Source: Platynereis dumerilii (Eukaryota > Annelida > Polychaeta > Phyllodocida > Nereididae). From it: DNA of 64,000 bases. A program made the position numbers and the translations under genes. The DNA is taken from assembly GCA_026936325.1 (NCBI GenBank), contig JAPTHN010000011.1:29862501-29926500 (forward strand). The letters run 5' to 3'. This document shows, piece by piece, positions 21,971 through 35,330 of the stretch (positions within the stretch are counted from its first letter, which is position 1; each line of letters starts with the position of its first letter). Below the pieces are notes generated by a model, which saw nothing but the letters and a program-made list of their open reading frames with translations, was not told the origin of the DNA and ran no database searches.

Positions 21971-24900
21971 TACTAGATTCCGAGAATGGTATCTATGAGT
22001 ACAGTGGATTCTCGTCTGCTGTAGGCTTATTGGAAGAATGTTTTAGACAATGCAAAAGCAAATAGGCATGGTCAATGTGAAAACGGAGAGCTTTTTCCTT
22101 TTAAAAAATGTTTGTAGTCTCTCTTTTCACCCATCTCATTTTCATCCCACTAATCTTAGAGATTCTTCAAATTTGAGGCCCCCCGATCCGTATTGTTAAA
22201 TACATGTACAACTGTTAATTTTTGTTTTTGGAAACAGAGACCTTGTATTTAAAAAAAACAAAATGTATCTTAAAACTTCAATGAAGTTTTAAAAAAATCT
22301 TCATATTCATAACTAATATAAAGGATGGCTTGCTATACCTTCATTATAATATATCTTGGGGAGTAAGATACCTCATATTTCTCCAAGTGAAGTAGGACTC
22401 TCCTTCCGCCAATGACAATGAGAATGAACTTGAACATACACAAGTCTGGAGATTCCTGAATTTATGTTCGTGTCACTCATCAGATTTGGTTATTTTAATT
22501 GAAGGGTCTTAACATGATTGATGATTCAGCTTTGACGTTATTTTTTAAGGAGTAAAGAGTTATGACTTGGGGTGAATACACTGCTTGAACTGAGTATTTC
22601 AGTTTGAAGAGCTGTGCGCAGGTAATATATTGGAAATTGCTTCAGACAATGTGCTCTTTGAATTTCACTCCATTTATCTTAAAAGGATAATAAAACGAGA
22701 AGTGGGCAGGATACGGTTTCAGAATCCCTCAAGATTTGTCACCTAAAAATTGGAGCGTAGCATTCATCATTGAGAAGTGTAAATGGGTTGTGTAAGGTTG
22801 AATAACATCATATGGGGAGGGGGGGGGGGCAGGTAGGGCATAATTGTTGGGGGGGGGCAGGGGAGTTGCTCCTAGAGCAGACACATTAGCCAGCTTGGCT
22901 GTACTTTTACACTAAGTGTCAGTTGGCTGGCCCACTATTGCCATTCGTAATGATGATGACAGTAGTCACTCAGGCTTTATAAGGCACAAGTGCTGGTGTA
23001 TCTGATTGCATCTTGTCAGCAGATTTATTAATACACTTGTTTCTTGAGCTGGAATTTGAATGGCTGGGGGGCCGGGGGGAGGCTTATCACTGCTTGGCAT
23101 CGGCTGAGTTGCTCCGACCGGCGCCTCACCTGCCCAGCCACCGTCTGCTGCGGATTGGAGTCACCCTTGTCAGACATTTGTCAAGCAACAGCCTCGCTCT
23201 GAAAATACACCTCTCCCCACTCACACTACAGCCCTGTGCGATTTTATCATGGACTTATCGAGCAAGGCTACGCGTGTTTTCCCCTGCCATCGTGTAGATC
23301 TCCATGTTACACTCACAGTCACACTGTGCTATTCAGTGTATATAACCTCCCCCAGAACCCCCCCCCCCCCAAACCAAATTTAAGGCTGAGCAAGTTTTCT
23401 TTGATCTCTTTGATTTGTTCATTTCATTCTCTAGACCTTTTTTCTCCCTTTTTCAAAGCCGTAAATATTAAAAAGCTAATGTTCTTGACATATTCTGACA
23501 TGCAAATAAAAGATACAGACCAAATATTTGTTTTGATCATTTTGTATAATTTATGCCTTATCTGCATACGTATAAAAGGCTAGATTATTACACAACTTCA
23601 ATGCATTATATTTTTGTTTCTATTTAGCCTTATTTTTTTTCTTCACCCCCAGTCTGGTGGACAACTGATTCCCTTTAAAAAGTGGGAAATGAAAGATCAA
23701 TAATGCCGTGACACCTTTTTTATTTATTTATTTTTGGGGATATCTGAACTGCATTTAAAAAGAATAGGCCTAATATTGATTCGATCGATTCTTCAGAAGT
23801 CGTGTAGACCTACATTTCTTTCGTGCAGCTGCATGGCTATACAAATGTACTTCAACTGTCCAGTCAGCCTGCTGGCAGATGTTTCATTGAAAATCGTACA
23901 TTTTGTTTGCTTTATGTATTGAAATCAATTGCTACCTGTGAACAAAAAGATAACAACCTCAGCCGTATACCCATGGATTTTTGCAAAGGTTCTCACAATT
24001 TGTGTGCACAATGCAAGTCTAGGCATACATTGTTTGGCTGTAAAGTGTTTTGCAAAACTGTTTACATATTTTCACTTTCCCTGTGCGCGGCCTTCATCTG
24101 AAGCGACGTGTACCTTCTTGAGCCTGTTTTCTGGGGGGCCTTCTCAAATATTTTTCTCCTTTCTTCATTTTTCGCCATTTTTCTTCTTTTCTGCTCTCCG
24201 TTCAGGAAGACCGGCGCCCCTTGATATCCGATCCCGTTTAAAAAAGCATTTGAAAAGCGTTGCCAGGGGCAACAGAGGCTCTTTCCTGTGACTTTTTAAT
24301 CGGCCTTTTGTGAAGTTGCTTTTCAGCCCCCCCCCCCCTCGGGCCCAAGGATCCGCTCCATGCTTCACTGATCTTATATAAGGGGATTTCCCGTTTGGGC
24401 CCCAGGGTTAAAGGACACTCCCATTCATATACCTGTCCAAATAACCTTAAAATGTCTAAAGTCAATGTGTGTTTAGCTGGGCCAACTTCTGAAGATTTGA
24501 AGATGGGGGCCATTGTTATAATGCAAAAAGAAACACAAAGTACAAAGTTGAGAAAAGTACGTATTTTAGGTAAATGAGTACAGACCTATGGGTGATCAAG
24601 TTTTGTTAAGACAACGGATTATATTGTATTTGTGCACAAGACTTATTGCAAAGGTATATTCTCACTGACGATGCCTTCAACAAAGTTTTCAGAAAGTTTC
24701 TTTACAAAGTAAGGTTCTTTTCAAGCACCAGAGGTCGACACTGGTATGGCATCACCTGAAGAAGTTTGCTGAAAGAAGATCGCTCCAGGCAACTTTCACA
24801 ATTCTTTCAATAATTTTAATATAACTGTTTTGCTATGGGTTTTATTGCAACTGGAAACTTAAGTGGTGCTTTCTGTAGTTGAACAAAAGAAACTTTTTGG

Positions 24901-25050
24901 AAAACTTTCATAACGCACTTTTGAATATAATAGCTCCCATATAGAACCGAAAGAAATGTTTTGTGATATAATAGAAATATGACACTAGCATTTATTGCCT
25001 GTGTATTGTGCTCCCATAAACTCCTCATATTTTGCCTCATAATTCACTCT
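21971..25050. other. Non-coding stretch with small GC-rich patches
   Basis: G-runs (about 22817-22855), a C-run (about 23358-23370) and a GC-richer patch at 23040-23270 are the only features. Several frames of 90-120 codons at 23000-24300 have no domain and overlap each other. I see no gene. Confidence 0.3.
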
Positions 25051-25059
25051 AAGTGCTTC

Positions 25060-25120
25060 TAATGACGTTGCTCAAGACGTCGCGACGGAGGCTTTTACGT
25101 TGCGTCATGTGACGTCATTG
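25060..25120. promoter_or_regulatory. CRE cluster
   Basis: A perfect palindromic cAMP-response element, TGACGTCA (25110-25117), lies close to TGACGTTG, GACGTCGCGACG and TTACGTTGCGTCA. Binding by bZIP factors of the CREB/ATF type is plausible. No gene start was found beside it. Confidence 0.35.
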
Positions 25121-25499
25121 TAAGAAAGTGCCCCTCCTCCACAGCACAAGCAGTGGGGAAAATGCATCGGAGATGGGAACATGACACCTAGAAAATGATA
25201 AGAGCAATTTTCACAAACCATTTCTCCATTATCGACCAATATCAGTATTATCAGCATTTCTATGTAATCTGTTTTAGGTAAGTGTAGATTATCGCCCGCA
25301 TCTCTGTAGTGGAGATGGATGGAGGGGGCTGTAACATAGTCGATGCTGGTTCAGGGGGGCATATGACAGGTTGTCACCACACAGGCGATAATGGCACTTT
25401 TTAACAATTTTAAGGCAATTGTTATGTCAGGAACAAGACAATGTTTAAATAAATTGAAAAGGAAGTTTTTGAAAGAAACTTTTAACAAGCTCCGTGGGT

Positions 25500-26350
25500 G
25501 ATCTTTGCAGTTGATAATGATTCACACCAAAGTCATGGCTCGAGGCGGCCCAAAAGTTCATTGATTTTACAATATTTTTACTCTAGCCTCATTCATTCCA
25601 CTCGAGATCCATTCTTGGAGTCATTTATTCATATTCAATTGAATCCGCTTGAGATAAGACGCAGCATTTGTGGTGGCTGTGTGGTGTTCTATTGGCAGAA
25701 GTGTCTGTAGCAGGTTATCTGGCCTGGCCTGGAAGATGCATCTGATGCCAGATAGAAAACTGACAGGCCTGTCACTCGGCTGCCCTAATGCAGGACTGGG
25801 CTGGATGGCCATGCCACTCTCTGGTCCTGTGGCATCTCTTGAACAGGCCCCAATGAAGCATGGGACCCCCTAGTGGAGTGATGGGCCGATAAGACAAGGG
25901 ATTGGTATCTCGGGCCACCCAGCCTCCAAAAGCATCCCTGCCCCATCCCTGTCCCACCCATCCCAGCATTTGCAGCATCCACCAACCCATCTCTCGGCCA
26001 CTCAATCCTTATCGGCCCCAGGGCTGTCCCTTGCCGGGTTGTCTCCCCCTCAGCTTGGCCGCCCCCTCAGGCCTCCGCCCTCCCCCGGGACCAGCACTCG
26101 TTATGCCCGTCTCCCCGCAATTTCCTTTATCATATTAATAATCGCGGACCTCCGAAGAGCAGCTCCAGTGGCCAGGTCATCTGTCGCTCAATGGACTTTG
26201 CTGGAATTATCGCTCACTCCCATGCAGTCCCCGTGCCCTCCTGGGCCTATGACCACAGGATATGCCCATAGCAATTCATACGCCCTGCTTTATAAGTCCA
26301 AAGGCTTAGTTCACAATTTTCCCTTTTTCGAGAATAAAATTTTGACATTT
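25500..26350. other. GC-rich island, no supported gene
   Basis: This segment is clearly more GC-rich than its flanks and contains TTATCGCTCAC at 26207-26217. Frames up to 127 codons (25970-26353 +) are Pro/Leu-rich products of the composition. It is a candidate regulatory island; conservation is untested. Confidence 0.3.
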
Positions 26351-26499
26351 TGAGAAATGATTCAGACCACATGTGCCATAATATTTTGAGTTAAAAATGC
26401 CCCGAAGTCTTCCTTATTGTGAAGTATTTCTGAAGTCAAAACTTATTTTCCAATTAGTGATAATATATGTGGAGTATACATGGTTGCTTGATATATAAG

Positions 26500-27250
26500 G
26501 ACATTGCATGACAGTCGCCTAGCACCCAGACACTGTTCAAGTCAGCAGCCAGAAAAGTACAATGCTCAGGCGAAGGGCGCCCCTTGTATACCCGCATTAC
26601 TGACATTAGGCCTCATTTGGCCCATCAAAGCCACCTATGCAACCCTGGACAAATTCCTTGCTACAGCTGCGGTCATCCCTCTTGTTATTAACGTCATCTT
26701 TTATCAGGCTTGATCTGGGAGGTGTTGTAAATCTAATGATGAAATTGGAAAATTGCTTTCGGGGTCGTCTTGGAAATTGGGAGGAAATTTGCCTCCTCAG
26801 TGACAGTCGCTTGTCATGGCATATGGCGAGACGCTCACCTATGTTCCCCATTCTTGTTTCCCTAATCCCCTAATTCCATAATAGCTTGATTTCCCCTCCC
26901 CAATTTGGCTAAATGACCAATTTACTGGCTGATGTGTGTTTTAAGTCAGAAGCCAAAATGCCCCATTACTCCAACTGGTCTCCCAGGCCCATCTCTCGTG
27001 CCATCTGACTGCATGGACTTATGACTGGAAGACTTTCAATCATATCTCTTGAGATATTTCACTTATACGTGGATTACACACTACTTATAAACTCTTTGCC
27101 TTCTAATAATGCATGCAAAAGTCACTTCCTGCGGCCTTACAATCTTAATACAAATCATCATGCTAATATTAGCAGCGCATGGATTGAAAATGGCTATTAA
27201 TGTGAAGTGAAAGTCACATATTGCATGTATTGTAGTTGATATATGAATAT
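26500..27250. promoter_or_regulatory. Candidate conserved non-coding segment
   Basis: The segment has mixed GC, few simple repeats and several AT-core motifs, among them the 12-bp palindrome GCTAATATTAGC at 27162-27173 and an octamer-like ATGCAAA. The role is inferred only. Confidence 0.25.
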
Positions 27251-28700
27251 CGAAGGAAGTGTCTAGCCAAACTCAGTGATAGTTTGAAATGAGAGATGTT
27301 GATGTCCTCGGAATTACACCAAAGAAGTCAGTAAATTGTTTGCAAATGTTAACAATCATATGAAGTGTCTTCATTCCAGGCCAAACTTTTGCCAAAAGTT
27401 TGTTGATTTCTTAAAATCACAATAAAGGAAATGTGTATTTCTGGAGAAAAAAAATTTAAAACCTGATTTAGGTAACTAGCTACAATCTACATGAATTTAA
27501 TTTTGTTTTAGTTATAAACTTTTGAGAAATATATGAAGACAAAGTGGACCTTTAATTGAATCCATGAAAGTCAGATTTGGGGGTGAAACTCAATCCCTCC
27601 AAGAATTGTTGGTGCCATGTATTGTTGGAGCTAAAATGTATTTTGGGAGAACTTCTGAAGTGACTTGCTGGGCCTTTAGTGCTTGTTTTGTAATATTTTT
27701 AGACATAATTCTTGAGTTTTCTTTTGTCCAAGACTGATCCTTGGTTGTGACAATGTCCCCTGACAAAGGCTCTTTCATGACTGCCTCCCAGGGCTGTCAT
27801 AATTTGCCAAACAGGGTCTTTCATGTCTTCACTTGCCTAATGCTATTTGGCCAGGGGGTAAGTGAAAGTCCTATTACCCAGGACACTGTGCTATACATCT
27901 TGTGGCTATGTGCGCGTGTAAATATGATATTACACTGTAACGTTTAGTCACAGTGAACAACAAAGTCCTAACTATTTCAGTTCATCCAGTGGCAACTATA
28001 CACAGTCAGCATGCATTATATATATATATGTACAATACCATGAAATTGTGGGTCACTTTTAAACTTTTGAACATTTGCACGAGAAAATCTGCAAGGCAAT
28101 TTATTCTTGTCAATGCCCCATATATTGTAGACACCCTGAGACAAGACTCCAATCTGAAGATATATCGATGCCATTGCAGATTTGGATCATGACATGTTGT
28201 ATTCTGATGACTATCATTCACATATCACTTATATACACACTATAAATATCTGCATGCTGTCAAGTATATATGCATTAAATCATATTATCTCAGGTTGTCT
28301 GGTTTCTAACTTTCTCTTGTTTCTTGTCTGAATCTTTCATTTATCAGTCTATTGTGTTTGCATAAATGTGATTTGTTTGACTCTTTTATCTGTTCTTTGT
28401 TTTGTTGGAAAGTGATTAATTTCCTGATAGCAAATATTAGTGTTAGGTTCCCAAACAGGAGATACAGGCATGTTTGCAGTTATCAGATGATCTGGCAACT
28501 TGCAGTGAGTGGAAGCGACCATTAGGAATGCCTCTGACATATCTAAAACCACTTTTTCCCTGCTTTATTTTAATGAGGTTTTATGCAACTTTTTCATTGG
28601 TGTCATTTTATTGAATGTCTCATGAGCTGAAAAAAGGTATCATCCGCAGGGGAACGCCTCCAAGTGGCAGAGTGAAGGAGGGAGGAATGCTGTCTAATGG
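27251..28700. other. Non-coding stretch, nothing assigned
   Basis: This is AT-rich sequence with a short TA run at about 28018-28029. I see no gene. Confidence 0.3.
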
Positions 28701-28701
28701 C

Positions 28702-28756
28702 CATTCAAGACCCATTCAAGTCTCCTTCAAGTCTCCTTCAAGCCTCATTCAAGTCC
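28702..28756. repeat. 11-bp tandem repeat, five diverged copies
   Basis: The unit is CATTCAAGTCC. TTCAAG recurs at an exact 11-bp interval, about one helical turn, in otherwise unique sequence. It may be a short minisatellite or a phased site cluster. Confidence 0.8.
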
Positions 28757-29179
28757 CCTGTCACAATAAGCACTCTGATGTGAACTCCAGTCAAATGGGG
28801 CATCGTGTGGCGCCAATCTCTTGAAATATTGCCATCCTCTTGATATGTCTCTCTTGACCGCATCACAGCCTTTTTTGCATGTTTTTTTTTCTGTTTGTAT
28901 TTTATTCTTGTATTTATTTTCAAGAGCGTAAAATCAAGAGACTGTTTCGCTGCTCAGTTTCTCTGCTCAAGTTTCCAAAGCAGATGATTCAAACAAACCT
29001 GGGAGGTATACAGGGTGAGCATGAGTTGAGGATTGCTTTAATTTGTGGTTACTCGTCTTATCATCTGTCTCTGACACTGTAAAATTCTCATCTAATTATA
29101 AATTTGTTGCTCCTAAATATCTTTAAATACATTCTGTATACTTTTCAGTTATCAGCAACTTTTTCTAAAGATACAATGG

Positions 29180-29370
29180 AAATTTGCATAATTTGATGCA
29201 AACTGTTATCGGAAGTTGCTGAAAATCTTCAATGAATAAGCTAGATTTTTTAAAACCTTCAGCCAGTTTCGTAGACATTTTGCCAAGAGGCAGTGAGTTC
29301 CACACTGTAATATTGTAAAATTTGAATTTTGAGAGCTTAAATAATTGAGTGAGATGGTTGCATAATTCCT
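29180..29370 (-). pseudogene. LINE ORF2 C-terminal fragment (probable)
   Basis: On the minus strand one frame reads CNHLTQLFKLSKFKFYNITV followed by WNSLPLGKMSTKLAEGFKKS before a stop. The pattern of a Tyr-rich strand, WNSLP and then a basic helix is the usual C-terminal end of jockey/CR1-type ORF2 proteins. The rest of the LINE is absent. The first half recurs in the opposite orientation at 29459. Confidence 0.4.
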
Positions 29371-29456
29371 TTGACCTGACATAGCCTGTTTCATTTAAGT
29401 TATGACAACAGACAGATTATCATAATTCAAAACAACAAGCTTTGTTAGCTGAAACA

Positions 29457-29540
29457 AATTGTGCAACCATCTCACTCAATCATTCAAGCTGACTCGGAAT
29501 TTCAAATGTTCACTTCTGTATACCCTTGAAGTAACTAGCA
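29457..29540 (+). pseudogene. Inverted partial copy of the LINE tail fragment
   Basis: The frame reads CNHLTQSFKLTRNFK, matching the minus-strand fragment 29180-29370. The DNA shows the same as an imperfect inverted repeat (29316-29365 against 29457-29510). It runs into the hairpin at 29524-29555. Confidence 0.4.
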
Positions 29541-29555
29541 CTAGTTACTTCAAGG
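29524..29555. repeat. Perfect 15-bp hairpin with 2-base loop
   Basis: The arms CCTTGAAGTAACTAG and their exact complement are separated by CA. Beyond a one-base bulge the pairing continues for about six more bases. It may be the end of an element or a recent inverted duplication. Confidence 0.85.
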
Positions 29556-29559
29556 TATA

Positions 29560-30700
29560 CCTATCATTCACCAACAAATATTTACAGAGCGGTGTCTTCC
29601 CTGACTTATCGGGGCTTCAGAGGAACCAGGGTCTGATGTGTGGCCACGATAAGCTGCAGGTGAAACCACCAGGCCACATCATGCACCTTTATCAGCTTTG
29701 GAGGAGGATTGTGATAGCTTCTTGTATCACCTTACTTGAGCTATGGCTCTTGCATATTGGGTTCTGAGAGGAGGGTTTTGGTGATTATCAAGCAGCAGGT
29801 AACTGTTACTCATTGTCATGGCCAATTATTTGCACTATATGATGCTCAGCCATTAAGTACCAATGCTGGCAATGCTGTTTCTGAAGGAAATGTTGGATAG
29901 GAGAGTTAGTAAGTTAAATTTTCAAAGGTCTCAGGATATTGTATTGTTTGGACATACTGTATCATATATCATATTGACCCAAACGACTTCTTTAACTTGA
30001 GAAAAAGTGATAGGAAATGTCTGCAAGTCACATGGAGTTGGAAACCTGTTACATGAGAATCTTGCCTCCAAAACCCTGTCACATTATACTCCTCTCTGTC
30101 ACAATTCTCTGTCACCTTGGTGTGCCACAATGCTCTTGTCATGGACTTGTCACCATATGGCTTGTCACCAAAAGTCACAATGTTCGACCAAAAGAGCTGA
30201 GTGACCATGGTCTACCATTGACTTGTATTTCTGTGCTCTCAGCTGCTCCGTCACCATGTACTGTCACATTGTTCCCCACTCCGTCTCACTCCTGTCACAA
30301 ATTACAGCCATTGGTAGCAAGGGAGAGAAGGGCCTGAAAGGCATGACTGACTGACTCCATAATCAACGTCATTTCTGTCCAGACTTCAACCATGGTGGCT
30401 GCCTTGCTGGCTGCCTGCTCCAGCGCCTTCTTTTTGCCCATGTCTGCATCCTTGCCTCTTGATGGCTGAGCTGGCGCTGCCTTTCCTATCAAGGGGTAAT
30501 CTAGAAGACGTTCTGTCGAGAGCAGGAAACTTGACACCTCCACAGCCCACAACAGACCCTCAACAAACCAAAATGCACAGCATTTGCACACACTGCAGTC
30601 ACACTGGAGTGACTGAACACAAGTGACTGAGCTTGAGAGACACACTACTCAACAGCCACACAAGTCACACTCTTTACACCACGAGCTCTCCCATGCCTCC
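29560..30700. other. Non-coding stretch with cryptic GTCAC repeats
   Basis: Between 30070 and 30300 about eleven variants of TGTCACAAT occur, and another GTCAC/GTGACT-rich patch is at 30590-30670. The 116-codon minus frame at 30295-30645 is not recognised. I see no gene. Confidence 0.3.
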
Positions 30701-31480
30701 TTCTTGGCGACTCTCTTAATTGCTTTTTGTCAAACTTTTTGCGCCCAGCAAGTCAAGAGCATTCCAGCACTAAACTTTCTAAAGATGAACCTTGTTGATT
30801 GATCTCCCGCGAACCTCCAGCGCCAGCCCAGTGCAGTCCCCTCGCCCCACGGCCTCGGGGATATTTCGAACACTCGGGTCTTTGTTACAGACCATGAGAA
30901 ATAATGATCGGCGTAATTGCAGGCTGTAATTAGCGGTCCGAAATGAGCAACGCTGGACTTGTCTCTTGGAAGTGTGCACTTGTACGGAAGTGTCCTGGGG
31001 TGGGCTGGAGGCAGGCTGGGAAGGCAGGGGTGTTCAAGAGACGCATGCTGGGGAAGCTCAAGGGCCCGGGGCAGGTAAAGGGCAGCTGGCGGCAGGAGGG
31101 CACGCCGAGACAAAGCCAGGACCAAGTCGGACAAAGCAGGCCTTCTTTGGTTTCTCTGGCTGCCAGTGCCTGCTGAGAGGGTCTTTGTGGTGCCCTTCAA
31201 CTGCTCAGGGAATGCTTGGCTCCTTCTGGTCACAATTCTATCTGTCATGATCTGGTCCGTTTTCCTCTTCACACTTCCATGGGACAAGTTCGTTAGGCTA
31301 ATGCTTGCCCACCCCCTGATGAGACCTTACAGACCTCTGTGTGGCCCCAGCAGACCCCTTGCCCAATTCTAACTCTTTTTGTTGCCCCATCTCTTTCACA
31401 GTCTTTGCCAATATTGCCCCCCTGCTGCAGCCTCCTCTCGGAGTCCTCTCCCTCCTGTGGCCATAATAAGCAGATATGCC
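30700..31480. other. GC-rich island, possible regulatory element
   Basis: This GC-rich segment contains GTAATTAGC at 30926-30934. The 185-codon minus frame (30730-31287) has no domain and overlaps other frames, so I do not call it a gene. Confidence 0.3.
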
Positions 31481-32370
31481 TCACTTCAAAATCCAACATA
31501 CGTTATCAGTCCCTTTGCTGGCAGATAACACCAGCTACTTGTCATGGGAACAGAGTCCAACAGAGTCCCAATGACTGCTGCTGCGGAGGCTTTTGTCACC
31601 ATCTCCAAAAATATGCATCACACAATCACACTACCATCCTGAATGAAGCACATCAATGGAGAAGTTCAAATGAAGAGAATGCAAATAGCTCACCCCTGCA
31701 CTTCCAATCTCATGTGTATCTCCAGCTATATCTGCACATTTGCAAGATTGACTCCCAGCAGCCATTAACAGGGTACATAAAGAGTTCAAAATCACTTACT
31801 AATACTTAAAGCAATACCTGCAAAAGTCAACATATTTACATTTTAGGAGGCACTTTCAAAGTGTGAATAAACTCTCAAGTTGAGGATATGGGTTGCATTG
31901 ATTGGAATATTCATTTATTGAACCGGATTCTAAATGTGTCAATAAATGGGTTTCTTGGCCTGGTATGGGATTTACACGAATAGTAAGGCTTGTGTTATCA
32001 TCCTTGTCATTTTACTTTAATTTGAGTTTCAAATGGATGTAAAACATACTGCTGCAGCGATGACGATTTTCACCACACTGCCAAATACTGCTAATACATT
32101 TCCAAGAGTCAACTGAAGATCTAAAAGTTTGTTGCATGGTATATTTGTTAATCAGAGTCTCCAGCAAACCCAGAGCACCTCTTTTCTCTCTTTTGTGGTT
32201 TTTATTTAGAAATTGTGCCCTCTGCCGGGTCATATAAGGAGAACGTCTTTCTGTGCAATTATTTGGTAGTTTATATTCCATGCAACTTAGAATAACATTT
32301 CCAGGCTTGTAATAGTCGTAACCTCAGGCTTTTCTTTAGCAAGTCTTTGAAAGGAAAGTTTACTTTAAGT
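31481..32370. other. Non-coding stretch, nothing assigned
   Basis: The 156-codon frame at 31339-31809 has no recognisable features. I see no gene. Confidence 0.3.
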
Positions 32371-32441
32371 ATATATATATATATATATATATAGAATTTT
32401 ATTTGACATTATATATATATATATAGAATTTTATTTGACAT
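32371..32441. repeat. TA run plus duplicated 3' flank
   Basis: A TA repeat followed by AGAATTTTATTTGACAT occurs twice in direct succession, a local duplication anchored in the microsatellite. Confidence 0.9.
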
Positions 32442-32559
32442 CTAAGTTTAAGTGAATAAGAAGAAATGATTACAGGAGAGAAAAGGATGTGTGAATGGGT
32501 GTTGGATTGATATGTCCCCTTATCACTGAGTTATCGGCCATCATGACACTTGATTATGT

Positions 32560-33500
32560 GTTGGTTTTATTAAAGGTCTTCTTGGCTGGCCCTGTGAAGG
32601 TGTTGGTTTTAAAGAAATGTGGGTTTGGCGGATGCTTTCCTGCCTCATCAACCTCATCATCACTCGGGCAAATTGGAAGGGAAAGGCCATCGCCAAGTGC
32701 TAAGTGCAGGGTGCAAGTGTATAATATCCTCCCTGCTCAAGGGGCGGAGGCTGTTTTTACCCAACTCTCAATTTCAAGCAAAGAACATTGCAGTGCCATG
32801 ATTGCACGGGGCAGGAATCACTTTGATTTACAAACATTTTCATTGCAGCCCTCCAAGCCTTTAATCAGGTTGCCAGCATAATTTAGTCGTCAGATAAAAA
32901 GAGCTGTGGCCACTTACGACTCCGCCACTACCCAATAACTGCTCAGTTACAAGGCCCTTGCCAGTGGGAGCCTGCAGGCCCCGGGCCACATCTTGTTGCT
33001 GTCATTGGGGGCATTATAATGGCATTAGGGCAGGTGTGGGGCCCCGCGGGGAGCCCTTAGTGCCGTACCTGGGCCTTGAAGGAGAGGGGGAGAGAAGGAG
33101 AAACACTATACGGGGGCAGGACAGAATTAACAAGGCCAGAAGGGCAGGAGTGAAAGCAGAAGGACAAGGACCTTCCCATTGCGTGCGTCTGTCTACCTGA
33201 CTCCCCAGGAACCACCTCCTCTCCCCTGGAGCTCCCTACAACGGCCACTGCAGCCTTCGCACTCACAGAACACGGGCTTAGAAATGAGCCAGGCAAGAGG
33301 AGGCAAAGGGGAGGCAGAAAGGTACAAAGGCAGTTGACGGCTGTTGACGAGACCATTGAGTAGGCGCCGTCACGTCTGCTTTACCTGCCCCAGTCGCCCC
33401 AGTCTTCAGCATTTGCCAGAAAATAGCCCAGCAATGGCCAAGCAGGGGGTCGACCAGCCAGCCCCTCCCCGCCGGTCAAAATCTGTCAAGCCGACTCCAT
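32560..33500. other. GC-rich island, no supported gene
   Basis: The composition is distinctly GC-rich, with frames of up to 128 codons that overlap on both strands and show no domain. It is a candidate regulatory island. Confidence 0.25.
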
Positions 33501-35236
33501 AATTTCCTAGTCAAGCTGCCTGAAAAATGGTACTCTTTCTGGGCCACTCCTCCCCAAAAAGTAAAGCCAAGAGAAGCCAAGCTAAGACAGAAAGACACAA
33601 CACAAGACAGACAAGCTAAAGGCAAGATAGACAAGTATAGACAATCAAAAGACACATTGTTGGACTCAGACTCTGCCCTTGTGCATGGAGTTTGTAGTGC
33701 ACTGCAGGAGCTACCCTTGCCTCCTCCCCTAAAGCCCTTGCAAGCAAAGCAGCAGAAAATTACAGGTTAAGGTGAGGATATGGAGGGTGAAGGGCAAAAG
33801 TAAACAGGGCAAGAGGGTGGGGTAGGGTTCCCCAGTAGGGTTGGTTGGGGTTACTGCCACCCTCTCCATACATCTCAGCAAATGACTGTAATTCCTTCAA
33901 CCGAGATCTCTGTCAACATCATAATCTCTTCTCTATCTCATCATTGAGCTGCTTTTCCCACGATTCCCACTCCACAAATACACTTGTCTGTCAGCCCCAG
34001 TCTTGCCTCCTTTCAAACAACCTCATCATTTGCCTTATCTCTTCTCTGTTTGCAAAATCCTATAATCCCCATTGACGTCTCTGGCTTTTTCTTACAAAAC
34101 GGTTGGGAGAGAAAAGGAATGTGTCAAAGTACGTAGTGTATTACACACCAGGTAGGGCTGCTATAGGGGGAGGGGGAGACTGTGACTATACCTCATGCAA
34201 TCGTCATCCCATTGGTATTTTACTAAAAATGAGTTCCATATTATCTGACTTGTGGAATTAAGACTTTCTGTCACGAAGAGCAGGGTATTTTTCAATCCCT
34301 TTGTCAGTGAAAGTCCTAAGTTGCAAATCAATGAGAACCAAAACAGCAAGTCAATCAGAGTCCCAAACTTCCAATGCTGACTTCAATTCTAACTGTGCAA
34401 AACAAGGGGATAAGAAAAATGAATTATAAGAAAAGTTCTAGGAAGATTCATTGTTTATCAGTCTAATTGAACAATTTTGCCTAAGAGTTGCATGTACTGT
34501 AAATATCATAATATTATCTTAACAAATTAGATCTTACTCATTCAAGATTGGATCTTATCTTCGTCAAAATACACCATGGATTGATCCCTGTCAATACTAA
34601 TTCATTGTATCAGAGAGAAATGTTTTGATTTGTGACCCTTTTCAATTAAAAAATCAATCAATAAATCAAACTAATACAGTGCACAATACACATTTAGGCA
34701 GTTTTTTATGATATGTAGTATACACATGTAGACAAATATTTTCCACTGAACTGGAGCTTGTAATTGGCTTTGTTGAGTAAGTACAATTGGCTTCACTTAC
34801 TTATCAATGAATGTCTGTCTTGATCATATCTGGCTGTATGTTCAACCATGGCAATTCCTCCTCAAACTGTGAGATCTGAAAATGTTCAGACTGCCAGTCA
34901 GGGCCACAAAGTTGGCAAGTAGGCGTCTGGTTTATATCTGATGCGATTTGATCTAAATCATTACAAATCACATACAAATATACTTAGTCCCTTACATGCA
35001 TCTGTCTCATTCTGCCTGTCATGTATAGATCCACATTGATACCACTGTGGTTGCAATGGCCTGCTGTATGGGTGGCATGCATATTTGTATTGACATTGTA
35101 AATTGTAGTGTTTGCACTGGAATGGGTACAAAAAGAAACTCAATTGGAAAGTGAAAATATTTTTGTCACATGTACTGTATAAGAAAATTGTAGTTCTCAT
35201 GAAGACATTGACCACGGAGGTATGCCAGACGACTAA

Positions 35237-35239
<3 letters not shown>
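33501..35239. other. Non-coding stretch, nothing assigned
   Basis: A purine-rich patch with repeated AGACA (about 33580-33650) gives way to AT-rich sequence. I see no gene. Confidence 0.3.

Positions 35240-35330
<91 letters not shown>

Noticed and set aside
30730-31287. 185-codon minus-strand frame
   Set aside because: Lies in a GC-rich island, overlaps frames on the other strand and shows no domain or splice context.
31339-31809. 156-codon frame
   Set aside because: Mixed composition with no domain, and it overlaps minus-strand frames; most likely chance.
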